A stretch of DNA of 64,000 nt from Brevibacillus_F sp035644815. Its GTDB lineage: Bacteria; Bacillota; Bacilli; Brevibacillales; Brevibacillaceae. Of the stretch, positions 15,274 through 23,970 are shown in pieces. The translations under genes and the position numbers were made by a program. The notes under the pieces are model-generated. The model did no database searches, was not told where the DNA came from, and saw only the letters and a list, made by a program, of their open reading frames with translations. Positions within the stretch are counted from its first letter, which is position 1. Each line of letters opens with the position of its first letter. Location of the stretch: positions 1 to 64,000 of the forward strand of contig DASQNU010000118.1 in the NCBI GenBank assembly GCA_035644815.1. The letters run 5' to 3'.

Positions 15274-16203
15274 ATGGACATTTCGCAACAAACATCCACA
15301 CTGATTGAACTTTTTTCTCGATATCTGAAAGTGGAAAAGAATGCTTCGCGGTATACGCAAGACCAATATGTTGCAGATATCCACGAATTTGTCGCCTTTA
15401 TGGAACAGCACCAAATCTCTGCATTTGCTGCTGTTTCTTATTTAGATGGGCGTTCCTTTCTTGCTCATTTGACGAAGCGGGGATTGTCGCGGCGCAGCAT
15501 CGCACGGAAGCTGTCCAGCCTGCGCAGCTTTTACCGATTTTTAATGAGGGAAGGCTATCAGGAGGAAAATCCGTTTCAGTCCGTGTCAACTCCAAAAAGG
15601 GAAAAAAAGCTTCCTTCTTTTTTATACCCGCAGGAGATTCAGCGCTTGCTTGAGATGCCTGACGATTCAACCCCATTGGGGCAAAGGGATCGGATGATCT
15701 TCGAGCTTCTGTATGCGAGTGGAATCCGTGTAAGCGAGCTTGTCACGCTTTCGGTTGATGCGATCAATCTTTCCATTGGGGTTGCTCTGGTTTTTGGGAA
15801 AGGGGCAAAGGAACGATATGTCCCGATTGGAAGTTATGCGATTGAAGCAATCAGGAAATACCTAGATGTAGGTAGAAGGAAGCTGTTGAGCGGGAAGGAT
15901 GACTCAGGTCGACTGCTTCTGAATTACCGTGGGGAACCATTATCCGACCGAAGTGTTCGGCGAGTGGTAGATAAATATGTGGAAGAAGCGGCGCTGTCTG
16001 CTGGCATCACACCACATACATTCCGTCATACCTTCGCCACGCACATGCTGAACGCTGGAGCAGATTTGCGGACCGTCCAAGAACTGTTGGGACATGTCAA
16101 CATATCGACAACACAGGTGTATACCCATGTGACCAAAGAGCGATTGAGAAATGTGTACGATTCCGCGCATCCGCGAGCGCGTACTACCCGGGAGGTGAAT
16201 TAA
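15274..16203 (+). CDS. xerC: Site-specific tyrosine recombinase XerC
   Basis: XerC (309 residues; CodV in B. subtilis) acts with XerD at dif sites to resolve chromosome dimers. It has an N-terminal SAM-like DNA-binding domain (to about residue 110) and the catalytic domain with Arg152, Lys176, His248, Arg251, His274 and nucleophile Tyr283, all present. ATG 15274 is chosen; an earlier GTG at 15235 lies within the promoter region. It leads the xerC-hslV-hslU-codY operon, the same order as codV-clpQ-clpY-codY in Bacillus. Confidence 0.95.
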   Translation: MDISQQTSTLIELFSRYLKVEKNASRYTQDQYVADIHEFVAFMEQHQISAFAAVSYLDGRSFLAHLTKRGLSRRSIARKLSSLRSFYRFLMREGYQEENPFQSVSTPKREKKLPSFLYPQEIQRLLEMPDDSTPLGQRDRMIFELLYASGIRVSELVTLSVDAINLSIGVALVFGKGAKERYVPIGSYAIEAIRKYLDVGRRKLLSGKDDSGRLLLNYRGEPLSDRSVRRVVDKYVEEAALSAGITPHTFRHTFATHMLNAGADLRTVQELLGHVNISTTQVYTHVTKERLRNVYDSAHPRARTTREVN

Positions 16204-16207
16204 TCGA

Positions 16208-16753
16208 ATGGAACAATTTCATGCAACAACGATATTTGCCATTCATCATCAGGGTGGAGCAGCAATGGCTGGGGATGGCCAAGTAACCTTCGGAAACAGC
16301 ATGGTCATGAAAAATGGGGCAAAGAAAGTACGGCGGTTGTACCGCGGTGAAGTGGTTGCCGGTTTTGCGGGTTCGGTTGCGGATGCCATTACGCTCTTTG
16401 AAAAATTTGAGGGGAAGCTGGAAGAATATCATGGCAACTTGCAGCGTGCGGCCGTAGAGCTTGCCAAAGAATGGCGTTCGGATCGTGTACTGCGTCGCTT
16501 GGAAGCCATGATGATCGTCATGAATCGGGAGCATCTCCTCTTGATTTCGGGAAACGGTGAAATTATCGAGCCGGATGACGGGATCCTTGCCATCGGTTCA
16601 GGCGGAAGCTTTGCTCTAGCCGCTGGAAGAGCTCTCAAAAAGCATGCCCCTCAAATGAGCGCAAAAGAAATTGCGGAAGCGGCTTTGTTGACTGCTGGAG
16701 AAATTTGTGTGTTTACGAATACGAATTTAGTGGTAGAAGAGTTGAATAGATAA
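16208..16753 (+). CDS. hslV: ATP-dependent protease peptidase subunit HslV (ClpQ/CodW)
   Basis: HslV (181 residues) forms the two-ring proteolytic core of the HslVU protease. The sequence begins MEQFHATTIF; in proteasome-type hydrolases the active residue is the first Thr of TTI, here Thr7, so six residues should be removed. GDGQVTFG and AGFAGSVADA are typical. Position 2 is Glu, whereas B. subtilis CodW has Ser2, reported as its N-terminal nucleophile. GGAGGTG lies upstream and overlaps the xerC end, so translation is coupled. hslU follows at once. Confidence 0.96.
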   Translation: MEQFHATTIFAIHHQGGAAMAGDGQVTFGNSMVMKNGAKKVRRLYRGEVVAGFAGSVADAITLFEKFEGKLEEYHGNLQRAAVELAKEWRSDRVLRRLEAMMIVMNREHLLLISGNGEIIEPDDGILAIGSGGSFALAAGRALKKHAPQMSAKEIAEAALLTAGEICVFTNTNLVVEELNR

Positions 16754-16770
16754 GCTGGGAGGTCCTGCTG

Positions 16771-18168
16771 ATGAATCTCGAGCATTTAACACCCCGGACT
16801 ATTGTCGATCACCTCGATAAATACATCGTAGGTCAGGCGCATGCGAAAAAAGCCATTGCGGTTGCCTTGCGCAATCGTTATCGCCGAGGACTGCTCCCAG
16901 AAAGCATCCGGGAAGATGTCGTACCGAAGAATATTCTCATGATTGGACCTACCGGAGTCGGAAAAACCGAGATTGCCCGCCGTATCGCCAAATTGACAGG
17001 TGCTCCTTTTATTAAGGTAGAAGCCACGAAATTTACGGAAGTCGGTTATGTCGGGCGCGATGTTGAATCCATGGTTCGAGACCTGGTTGAATCAGCCATT
17101 CGCACTGTAAAAAATGAGAAGATGGAATCGGTTAAGGAAAAAGCGGCGAAGTTAGCGGAGGACGTAATCGTACATACACTCGTGCCTTCTCGAAAGCAAG
17201 CGAACAACTTTAAAAATCCGCTTGAGATGCTTTTTGGGAATCAACAGCAAACATCAACTCCTGCAAATGATGCAGAAGATGCATCGATTGAGCAGCAAAG
17301 ACGCCAGGTGTCCTGGCAACTCGCTGCGGGTCAACTGGAAGATCAGATGATCGAAATCGATGTGGATGATCAATCTCCGTCTATGCTGGATATGTTCCAA
17401 GTGCCAGGTGCTGAGCAAATGGGCATGCAAATGCAGGATATGCTGGGCAGCCTGATGCCAAAGCGGACGAAGAAACGAAAATTGCGAATTAAAGATGCGC
17501 GAAAGGTATTAATTCAACAAGAAGCGCAAAAACTGGTTGATATGGACGAAGTGATCCAGGAATCCATCCGTCGTGCGGAGCAGCATGGTATCATCTTCAT
17601 TGATGAGATTGATAAAATTGCTGGAAAAGAAGGACGTTCCGGAGCAGATGTTTCCCGTGAAGGCGTACAACGTGATATTCTGCCGATTGTAGAAGGATCC
17701 ACGGTCATGACCAAATATGGACCGGTCAAAACCGATTACATGCTGTTCATCGCAGCTGGCGCTTTCCACATGGCAAAGCCGTCCGATTTGATTCCGGAGC
17801 TGCAAGGGCGTTTTCCGATTCGCGTCGAGTTAACCAGCTTACGTGTTGAAGATTTTGTCCGTATCCTGACTGAACCGAAGAACGCACTGATCAACCAATA
17901 TGTCGCTTTGCTTGAGACAGAAGGTGTGAAAGTGGAATTCACTACAGCGGCCATCGAGGAAATTGCGAAGCTGGCCACAGAAGTGAACCAGTCCACGGAT
18001 AACATTGGAGCGAGAAGATTACACACCATTCTTGAAAAGCTATTGGAGGATCTCTCCTTTGAAGCGCCCGACATACATCTGGATGTTGTCACGATCACAC
18101 CGGAATATGTACGGGATAAATTAGGCACGATTGTTGGGAATCGTGACCTCAGTCAATATATTTTATAA
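16771..18168 (+). CDS. hslU: ATP-dependent protease ATPase subunit HslU (ClpY/CodX)
   Basis: HslU (465 residues) is the AAA+ unfoldase that feeds HslV. It begins with TPRTIVDHLDKYIVGQ, has Walker A GPTGVGKT at residues 59-66, a variable I domain around residues 110-235 with a Gln/Met-rich stretch, Walker B IIFIDEIDKI, and the C-terminal sensor 2 region NIGARRLHTILEKLLEDLSF. The C-terminal tail LSQYIL inserts into HslV. The ribosome site is GGGAGGT. It is part of the xerC-hslVU-codY operon. Confidence 0.97.
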   Translation: MNLEHLTPRTIVDHLDKYIVGQAHAKKAIAVALRNRYRRGLLPESIREDVVPKNILMIGPTGVGKTEIARRIAKLTGAPFIKVEATKFTEVGYVGRDVESMVRDLVESAIRTVKNEKMESVKEKAAKLAEDVIVHTLVPSRKQANNFKNPLEMLFGNQQQTSTPANDAEDASIEQQRRQVSWQLAAGQLEDQMIEIDVDDQSPSMLDMFQVPGAEQMGMQMQDMLGSLMPKRTKKRKLRIKDARKVLIQQEAQKLVDMDEVIQESIRRAEQHGIIFIDEIDKIAGKEGRSGADVSREGVQRDILPIVEGSTVMTKYGPVKTDYMLFIAAGAFHMAKPSDLIPELQGRFPIRVELTSLRVEDFVRILTEPKNALINQYVALLETEGVKVEFTTAAIEEIAKLATEVNQSTDNIGARRLHTILEKLLEDLSFEAPDIHLDVVTITPEYVRDKLGTIVGNRDLSQYIL

Positions 18169-18194
18169 TGAGAAACCTGTAGGAGGAAACCAGG

Positions 18195-18974
18195 ATGGAT
18201 TTGCTATCCAAAACCAGAAGAATTAACCGTATGCTTCAAAAATCAGCGGGTCACGCTGTGAATTTTAATGAGATGTCAGAGGTTCTGAGAGATGTCATCG
18301 AGGCCAATACGTTTGTACTGAGCAGAAAAGGCAAGCTGCTGGGCTATGCGATTGCACAAGAGATTGATAATGAGCGTATTCGCAAAATGCTGGAAGAACG
18401 CCGTTTCCCGGAAGAATACAGCACAAACCTGTTGAAGGTGGAAGAAACCTCTGCGAACCTCGACGTAGATAGCCCTTATACGGCTTTCCCAATCGAAATG
18501 AAAGAGGTTTTCCGTACTGGTTGGACAACAATTGTGCCAATCATGGGTGGTGGAGATCGTCTGGGATCGCTTATCCTGGCCCGTTTGAATACGCAATTCG
18601 TAGAAGATGACCTGATCCTCGCCGAAGTTGGGGCGACGGTAGTAGGAATGGAAATTCTGCGTGAGCGTGCCGAAGCGATTGAAGAAGAAGCACGTAGCAA
18701 AGCGGTTGTACAAATGGCCATCGGATCGCTTTCGTATAGTGAGTTGGAAGCGGTTGAACATATTTTCGAGGAATTGGAAGGCAAAGAAGGTTTGCTGGTT
18801 GCTTCGAAAATTGCGGACCGCGTAGGCATTACTCGCTCCGTCATTGTAAATGCGCTGCGTAAACTGGAAAGCGCGGGTGTGATCGAATCTCGTTCTCTTG
18901 GGATGAAAGGAACCTTTATCAAAGTCCTGAACGAGAAACTGCTGCCTGAATTGGAAAAATTAAAAACTTCCTAA
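18195..18974 (+). CDS. codY: Global transcriptional regulator CodY
   Basis: CodY (259 residues) represses or activates nutrient-limitation genes in low-GC Gram-positives, sensing branched-chain amino acids and, in many species, GTP. The N-terminal half is the GAF ligand domain, and the C-terminal winged helix-turn-helix is at about residues 200-255 (ADRVGITRSVIVNALRKLES, then GMKGTFIKVLN). It ends the operon, with a terminator 34 bases past the stop. In B. subtilis CodY represses the fla/che operon that follows; no good match to the 15-base CodY box is seen here. Confidence 0.98.
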   Translation: MDLLSKTRRINRMLQKSAGHAVNFNEMSEVLRDVIEANTFVLSRKGKLLGYAIAQEIDNERIRKMLEERRFPEEYSTNLLKVEETSANLDVDSPYTAFPIEMKEVFRTGWTTIVPIMGGGDRLGSLILARLNTQFVEDDLILAEVGATVVGMEILRERAEAIEEEARSKAVVQMAIGSLSYSELEAVEHIFEELEGKEGLLVASKIADRVGITRSVIVNALRKLESAGVIESRSLGMKGTFIKVLNEKLLPELEKLKTS

Positions 18975-19007
18975 GCAATTGAGACCGGTGTTGCATAAAC
19001 GAACAGG

Positions 19008-19037
19008 AAAAAAGCCAGGTGTATCCTGGCTTTTTTT
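19008..19037 (+). terminator. Intrinsic terminator after codY
   Basis: Stem AAAAGCCAGG / CCTGGCTTTT with a five-base loop and seven T. It separates codY from the fla/che operon. Confidence 0.85.
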
Positions 19038-19318
19038 GATCCTCAACAGTCTTAAAGTCCTAAGATAACTCAGGAAATCGTCAAAAAGATCGTGACTTTT
19101 GTCTCAATTCCAATGGACTAAAACCAAGATTTCCCTAGAAATGCAATACTATCAAGGGATAGTACTGATTTCTTTCCATAAAGATTATGCTTTTTTATAT
19201 TTGGAGAATTTGATATTATTATGTCGTAATTTAATAGAGTATTTCTGTCGAATTAACGAGAATATTGACAAATAGGTAATGAAACCAGTAAAAAAGTCCG
19301 AAAAGGAGGGGAAAACGC
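19038..19318 (+). promoter_or_regulatory. Upstream region of the fla/che operon
   Basis: No gene is seen here. Possible signals are an extended -10 box TGATATTAT (19211-19219) without a clear -35; a weak sigma-D-like pair TAAT ... GTCGAATT (19227-19254); a TTGACA at 19265 without a good partner; and a perfect inverted repeat TACTATC / GATAGTA at 19147-19164. These suggest a vegetative and perhaps a SigD-dependent start, as known for the Bacillus operon, but none is firm. Confidence 0.4.
19147..19164. promoter_or_regulatory. Operator-like palindrome upstream of flgB
   Basis: TACTATC AAGG GATAGTA is a perfect seven-base inverted repeat with a four-base spacer, about 50 bases upstream of the extended -10 box. 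It is in the place of an activator or repressor site. The binding protein is unknown. Confidence 0.35.
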
Positions 19319-19723
19319 ATGATCAATACGGAACAGATTCGTATGTTGGAACGATCTCTTGATGCGGCAACGTTGCGTCAACGAACGATTGCCAATAACA
19401 TCGCGAATATGGATACCCCTCATTTCAAAAGCAAACAGGTTGTCTTTGAAGACTTGCTGCAGCAAGAATTGAGTGGATCTACTCCATCCTTGCAAGCTTA
19501 CCGCACAAACTCGCGCCATATTGCTTTTGGGGCACAAGCAGAGGGACCAAATGCCCGGATCGTTTCTAATCCAAATGGCATTGTCCAAAACAACGGTAAT
19601 GATGTAGATGTCGAATATGAAATGAATCAACTGGCTAAAAACCAAATCTGGTACAATGGTCTTACCCAAATGACCAATGGCTACTTCACGAAAATTCGTT
19701 CAGTTCTGGAAGGAGGGAAATAG
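19319..19723 (+). CDS. flgB: Flagellar basal-body rod protein FlgB
   Basis: FlgB (134 residues) forms part of the proximal rod that crosses the wall. The N-terminal rod motif ATLRQRTIANNIANMDTPHFK is present, and the C-terminal heptad-like helix with DVEYEMNQLAKNQIWYNGLTQM pairs with it. It opens the operon behind a strong ribosome site AAGGAGGGG. flgC follows six bases after the stop. Confidence 0.97.
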   Translation: MINTEQIRMLERSLDAATLRQRTIANNIANMDTPHFKSKQVVFEDLLQQELSGSTPSLQAYRTNSRHIAFGAQAEGPNARIVSNPNGIVQNNGNDVDVEYEMNQLAKNQIWYNGLTQMTNGYFTKIRSVLEGGK

Positions 19724-19729
19724 TAACCG

Positions 19730-20191
19730 ATGAGTATGTTTCGAGCAATGGATACTAGTGCTTCGGCGTTGACGGTTAACCGCCTTCGACTGGATACAAT
19801 TTCGGCAAACGTGGCCAATGCAAATACGACACGCGCCAGAATGGTAAACGGCGTGTGGGAGCCATATCGTCGTAAAATGGTAGAGGTTTCCCCACAATCA
19901 ACCCAATCCTTTGATAATTTGCTGCAAGCTGCGATTGGAAATGTGAGTGGGAGTGTTGAGCAAGGGGTACGGGCAACGGCAATTAAGGAAGACACGACAG
20001 CGTTCAAACGCGTCTTTGATCCTGAACATCCTGATGCCGATGCTGAAGGTTATGTACTGTTACCGAACGTAGACATGATGAAAGAGATGGTAGATATGAT
20101 TTCTGCCTCTCGCAGCTATGAAGCAAACGTTACCGTGCTGAATGCTGGTAAAAGCATGATGATGAAAGCTTTCGAAATTAACGGAAGATAA
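19730..20191 (+). CDS. flgC: Flagellar basal-body rod protein FlgC
   Basis: FlgC (153 residues) is the next proximal rod protein. It shows the N-terminal LRLDTISANVANANTTR motif and the C-terminal EMVDMISASRSYEANVTVLNAGK helix that are shared by rod, hook and hook-associated proteins. It is close to flgB and followed by fliE after 14 bases. Confidence 0.97.
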   Translation: MSMFRAMDTSASALTVNRLRLDTISANVANANTTRARMVNGVWEPYRRKMVEVSPQSTQSFDNLLQAAIGNVSGSVEQGVRATAIKEDTTAFKRVFDPEHPDADAEGYVLLPNVDMMKEMVDMISASRSYEANVTVLNAGKSMMMKAFEINGR

Positions 20192-20205
20192 GGAGTGAGT
20201 GAATC

Positions 20206-20511
20206 ATGGATGTGAAAAGTCTTGCTCCCATTGGTAAACTAGCATTCACACAACAACCGCAACCAGTTACCGCCACTCCTGCTGAAGTCACCAAGTCATT
20301 TGCCAACTTTCTAACGGATGCAATTGATGAAGTGAACAAGGCCCAAGTGGAGTCAGCAAACCTCACGAAAATGTTTGCTGCGGGTAAAGTTGAGGATGTC
20401 CATCAAGTGATGATTGCTAGCCAAAAGTCAACAATCATGCTGCAGACTGCTTTGCAAGTGCGTAATAAAGTAATTGAGTCCTATCAAGAAATTATGCGCA
20501 TGTCGATCTAA
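20206..20511 (+). CDS. fliE: Flagellar hook-basal body complex protein FliE
   Basis: FliE (101 residues) links the MS ring to the rod. The second half carries the conserved SFANFLTDAIDEVNKAQ and the terminal MQTALQVRNKVIESYQEIMRM-type helix (here LQTALQVRNKVIESYQEIMR). Length is normal. Confidence 0.96.
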   Translation: MDVKSLAPIGKLAFTQQPQPVTATPAEVTKSFANFLTDAIDEVNKAQVESANLTKMFAAGKVEDVHQVMIASQKSTIMLQTALQVRNKVIESYQEIMRMSI

Positions 20512-20542
20512 TGATTGTTGATATACATTGGCGAGGTGAATC

Positions 20543-22129
20543 ATGAACGAACGTCTATTAAAATACAGAGACTTAGGACTAGAAAAGTGGAATGGACTAT
20601 CAAATAAAAGAAAATGGCTAATCGTCTCGATTACGTTATTTCTCCTCATCTCTCTGGGGCTATACATATACATCGCATCTCAGCCCGTGTACAGATCGTT
20701 GTATGACCAGAGATTGAGTGAGCAGGAAGTCGGTACGATTCGACAAGAGCTTGAAACGATGGGTGTCCCTTATCGGATCACGGGAAATGGGACTGGCATT
20801 GAAGTACCTGAAAAGCAAGCCCAGGATGTCATTGTAGAGCTGGCAGCTCAGGGAATTCCGAGTGAAGCGGGAATAAATACCGAGATTTTCGCGGGGACAG
20901 GTTCATTTGGTATTACTGACCGCCAGTTTGATGTGTTGGAGAAAGATGCGCTGCAAAGAGAGCTACAAGAAATGCTCGAACATGTTCGTGGCGTAAATAA
21001 CGCACAGGTCATCTTGACTTTACCCCAAGAAAGCGTTTGGGTAACGGAGACTCCGGATCAAGCAACCGCTTCCGTCATCGTGGAGGTAGAGCCCGGAACA
21101 AGACTTACACCAGAACAAACCCGGTCATTATACTATATGGTTTCTAGAAGCGTAAAACAGCTGCCGTTGGAAAACATTACGATTACAGACCAATACTCGA
21201 ACTTGCTGGAGCTTCCAGATGCGAACACAGCCCAGGCTTCCCTTACTGAGTATGAGCAACAGGAGAAGATCAAGGCTGAGGTCGAAAAGAAGATCCAACA
21301 GAACTTATACAATCTTCTCGGTACCATCATGGGGCGTGACAAAATCGTTGTCCACACTGCAGTAAAAATGAACTTTGCGAAAGAAACGCGTGTGGAGAAT
21401 CGTGTTGAAGCACCTGATAAGGAAAATAATGAAGGTCTGATTATTAGTGCTCAGAAATTGTCCAAGACGTTCAACGGAACAGGGACACCGCCAGGAGGGG
21501 CAGCCGGCACAGGTCAAAACGATGTTGCCTCATACCCAGGTGGAAATCAACAAGGCACAAATAGCGAGTACGAAGAGTTAAACGACACGGTCAATCGTGA
21601 AGTAGACCGAATTACGAGAAATATCACGGAAAGTCCGTTTCAAATTGAAGATATTGCGATCAATATCGGAGTAGAGCCACCGGATGGCGGAGAACTCGAT
21701 GAACAAACGATTTCCAGTATTCGCCAGGTCTTGGGGAATGTGGTCCGTGTAACGTTGAGTGAAAAAAATCTCAATCAGGAACAAGTGGATCAACGAATTT
21801 CCGTATTCCCGCGTTCTTTCTCCGGAAAAGTGGTTGTCGAAGAATCCTCTCCATTTAGCTCTGGATTGCTCTATGGAACAGGTATCGTTGCATTACTGGC
21901 TCTTGGGGCAGTCGCATTCCTGATTTTCCGTCGACGTCGCCAAGTGCAGCAGCAGGGAGATGCGGATGATTTTCCAGATCTACCGTCACCACAGCCATTT
22001 GAAGTGCCAGATCTCCAGTATGCGGAAGATAGCGATGAAGTGGTGGTTCGTAAACAATTGGAAAAACTGGCGCGAAGCAAGCCAGACGAGTTTGTCGTCT
22101 TGCTCCGCACATGGCTAGCTGAAGATTAG
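20543..22129 (+). CDS. fliF: Flagellar MS-ring protein FliF
   Basis: FliF (528 residues) builds the MS ring in the cytoplasmic membrane. There is one membrane helix near residues 27-47 and a second near residues 437-457 (GTGIVALLALGAVAFLIF). Between them lie ring-building motifs including DQRLSEQEVGTIRQELE and the YscJ-like fold. The C-terminal cytoplasmic tail after residue 460 binds FliG. It is part of the continuous operon. Confidence 0.97.
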   Translation: MNERLLKYRDLGLEKWNGLSNKRKWLIVSITLFLLISLGLYIYIASQPVYRSLYDQRLSEQEVGTIRQELETMGVPYRITGNGTGIEVPEKQAQDVIVELAAQGIPSEAGINTEIFAGTGSFGITDRQFDVLEKDALQRELQEMLEHVRGVNNAQVILTLPQESVWVTETPDQATASVIVEVEPGTRLTPEQTRSLYYMVSRSVKQLPLENITITDQYSNLLELPDANTAQASLTEYEQQEKIKAEVEKKIQQNLYNLLGTIMGRDKIVVHTAVKMNFAKETRVENRVEAPDKENNEGLIISAQKLSKTFNGTGTPPGGAAGTGQNDVASYPGGNQQGTNSEYEELNDTVNREVDRITRNITESPFQIEDIAINIGVEPPDGGELDEQTISSIRQVLGNVVRVTLSEKNLNQEQVDQRISVFPRSFSGKVVVEESSPFSSGLLYGTGIVALLALGAVAFLIFRRRRQVQQQGDADDFPDLPSPQPFEVPDLQYAEDSDEVVVRKQLEKLARSKPDEFVVLLRTWLAED

Positions 22130-22142
22130 GGAGTGAGGACTG

Positions 22143-23156
22143 ATGGCCCGCGGCGCCAAAGAATTGACAGGAAGACAGAAGGCTGCAATTCTTCTCATAT
22201 CACTTGGGCCGGAAGTATCCGCACAGGTGTTTAAACACTTACGAGAAGACGAAATCGAACAATTAACATTGGAAATCGCCAATGTCAGAAAAGTAGATAA
22301 CGATGAAAAAGATCGTATCTTATCCGAATTCCACCAGATTGCGGTGGCCAAAGAAGTAATTTCACAGGGCGGTATCACCTATGCCAGAGAAATTTTGCAA
22401 AAGGCACTGGGTGACAGCAAAGCGATGGATATTATCAATCGTTTGACTGCCAATTTGCAGGTGCGCCCGTTTGACTTTGCCCGTAAAGCAGATCCAGGGC
22501 AGATTTTAAACTTTATTCAAAATGAACACTCGCAGACGATTGCGCTGGTCTTGTCCTATTTGGATGCTGAACAAGCCGCGATGATCCTGTCTTCGCTGCC
22601 GCAAGAGCGTCAAGCGGACGTAGCGAAACGTATTGCGATGATGGATAGTACGTCACCTGAAGTCATTGCCCAAGTAGAACAAGTCTTGGAGCAAAAGCTC
22701 TCTGCGACGGTTACACAGGACTACACGCAAGCGGGTGGTATTGAAGCCATCGTCAATATTTTGAATGGTGTTGACCGTGGTACCGAGCGCACGATTCTCG
22801 ATTCGCTCGAAATTCAGGATCCCGAACTTGCAGAAGAAATCAAGAAGCGTATGTTTGTCTTCGAAGACATCGCATCACTCGACAATCGTTCCATTCAACG
22901 CGTTATCCGCGATGTGGAAAACGCCGACCTTATGCTCTCCCTCAAAGTGGCGAGCGAAGAAGTGCGCGATGTGGTCTTCCGCAATATGTCCAAACGGATG
23001 GCGGATACATTCAAAGAAGAAATGGAATTTATGGGGCCAGTCCGTTTGCGCGACGTCGAAGAAGCTCAGTCACGTATCGTTGCTACCATTCGCCGCTTAG
23101 AAGAGGCGGGTGAGATCATCATCGCTCGCGGCGGAGGAGATGATATCATTGTCTAG
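22143..23156 (+). CDS. fliG: Flagellar motor switch protein FliG
   Basis: FliG (337 residues) is the C-ring protein that contacts the stator and generates torque. It has the N-terminal domain (AAILLISLGPEVSAQVFKHL), the middle domain with the NEHSQTIALVLSYL motif near residue 125 (the EHPQT-like motif that contacts FliM), and the C-terminal torque helix with charged residues. The end overlaps fliH by eight bases. Confidence 0.97.
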   Translation: MARGAKELTGRQKAAILLISLGPEVSAQVFKHLREDEIEQLTLEIANVRKVDNDEKDRILSEFHQIAVAKEVISQGGITYAREILQKALGDSKAMDIINRLTANLQVRPFDFARKADPGQILNFIQNEHSQTIALVLSYLDAEQAAMILSSLPQERQADVAKRIAMMDSTSPEVIAQVEQVLEQKLSATVTQDYTQAGGIEAIVNILNGVDRGTERTILDSLEIQDPELAEEIKKRMFVFEDIASLDNRSIQRVIRDVENADLMLSLKVASEEVRDVVFRNMSKRMADTFKEEMEFMGPVRLRDVEEAQSRIVATIRRLEEAGEIIIARGGGDDIIV

Positions 23157-23970
23157 GATCATCAAATCGACACGCTATGCAACTACGGAAGAGGCAATGA
23201 TCCTGTCTGTGAAAGCACCTTCAATACCTAAGACGGAAGTTTCGCAGGAAAGGTTGCAACATTTTGAGCAGGAAATGGAAAAAATGCAAAATGAAGCCGA
23301 ATCCATCCTCCGAGACGCCGAAGAAACCGCTGCACGAATCTTGGAGGACACGGCTTTGCAGGCTGAACAAATGAAGCAACAAGCTCTTGCAGAAATCGAG
23401 GCTTGGTGGACGCAAAAAGAAGAGGAAGCAAACCTATTATTTCAAGAGGTTCGCTCCAAAGCGCAAGACGATGGTTATGCAGATGGTCTTGAAGCCGGTA
23501 AGCATTATGTCATATCGGAAGAACAAGACACCATACTGCAGGCAAAAGCGATCTTGGAACAAGCCTATCACGAAAAAAATCAGATTATTGCGGAGGCTGA
23601 GCCTTTTTTGGTCAATCTCAGCATGGAAGTAGCCAAAAAAGTGGTAGAAGCGGAATTATCTACTTCTGAAGAAAAGATTTTGCAGATGGTACAACGTGTG
23701 CTTCGCCGTTCACGAGTACACGGACAAATCACGTTATGTGTGAACCATCGCTACTTCGAGTTTATTGAGGATCATCGTGAACAGCTCCTGGCACTGCTGG
23801 ATGGACAAGCTGAACTCGCGATTTTTCCTGACTACACCGTTCAGGATGAAGGCTGTGTCATTCGTACGCCGCTTGGCAGTGTAGATGCGCGAATCGATAC
23901 ACAATTACAAGAGATCAGACAAGTTCTTATGGACATTGCCCGAGGAAGTGAAACAGATGAGCATGCTTGA
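23149..23970 (+). CDS. fliH: Flagellar assembly protein FliH
   Basis: FliH (273 residues) regulates the export ATPase FliI as part of the stator-like FliH2-FliI complex. It is a long coiled-coil, rich in Glu, Gln and Ala from residue 20 to about 160, then a globular C-terminal domain like the V-ATPase delta/E subunits. I chose TTG at 23149: it is nine bases behind GGAGGAG, while the ATG at 23140 abuts it. It overlaps the fliG stop and its own stop overlaps fliI by 14 bases. Confidence 0.93.
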   Translation: MSRIIKSTRYATTEEAMILSVKAPSIPKTEVSQERLQHFEQEMEKMQNEAESILRDAEETAARILEDTALQAEQMKQQALAEIEAWWTQKEEEANLLFQEVRSKAQDDGYADGLEAGKHYVISEEQDTILQAKAILEQAYHEKNQIIAEAEPFLVNLSMEVAKKVVEAELSTSEEKILQMVQRVLRRSRVHGQITLCVNHRYFEFIEDHREQLLALLDGQAELAIFPDYTVQDEGCVIRTPLGSVDARIDTQLQEIRQVLMDIARGSETDEHA

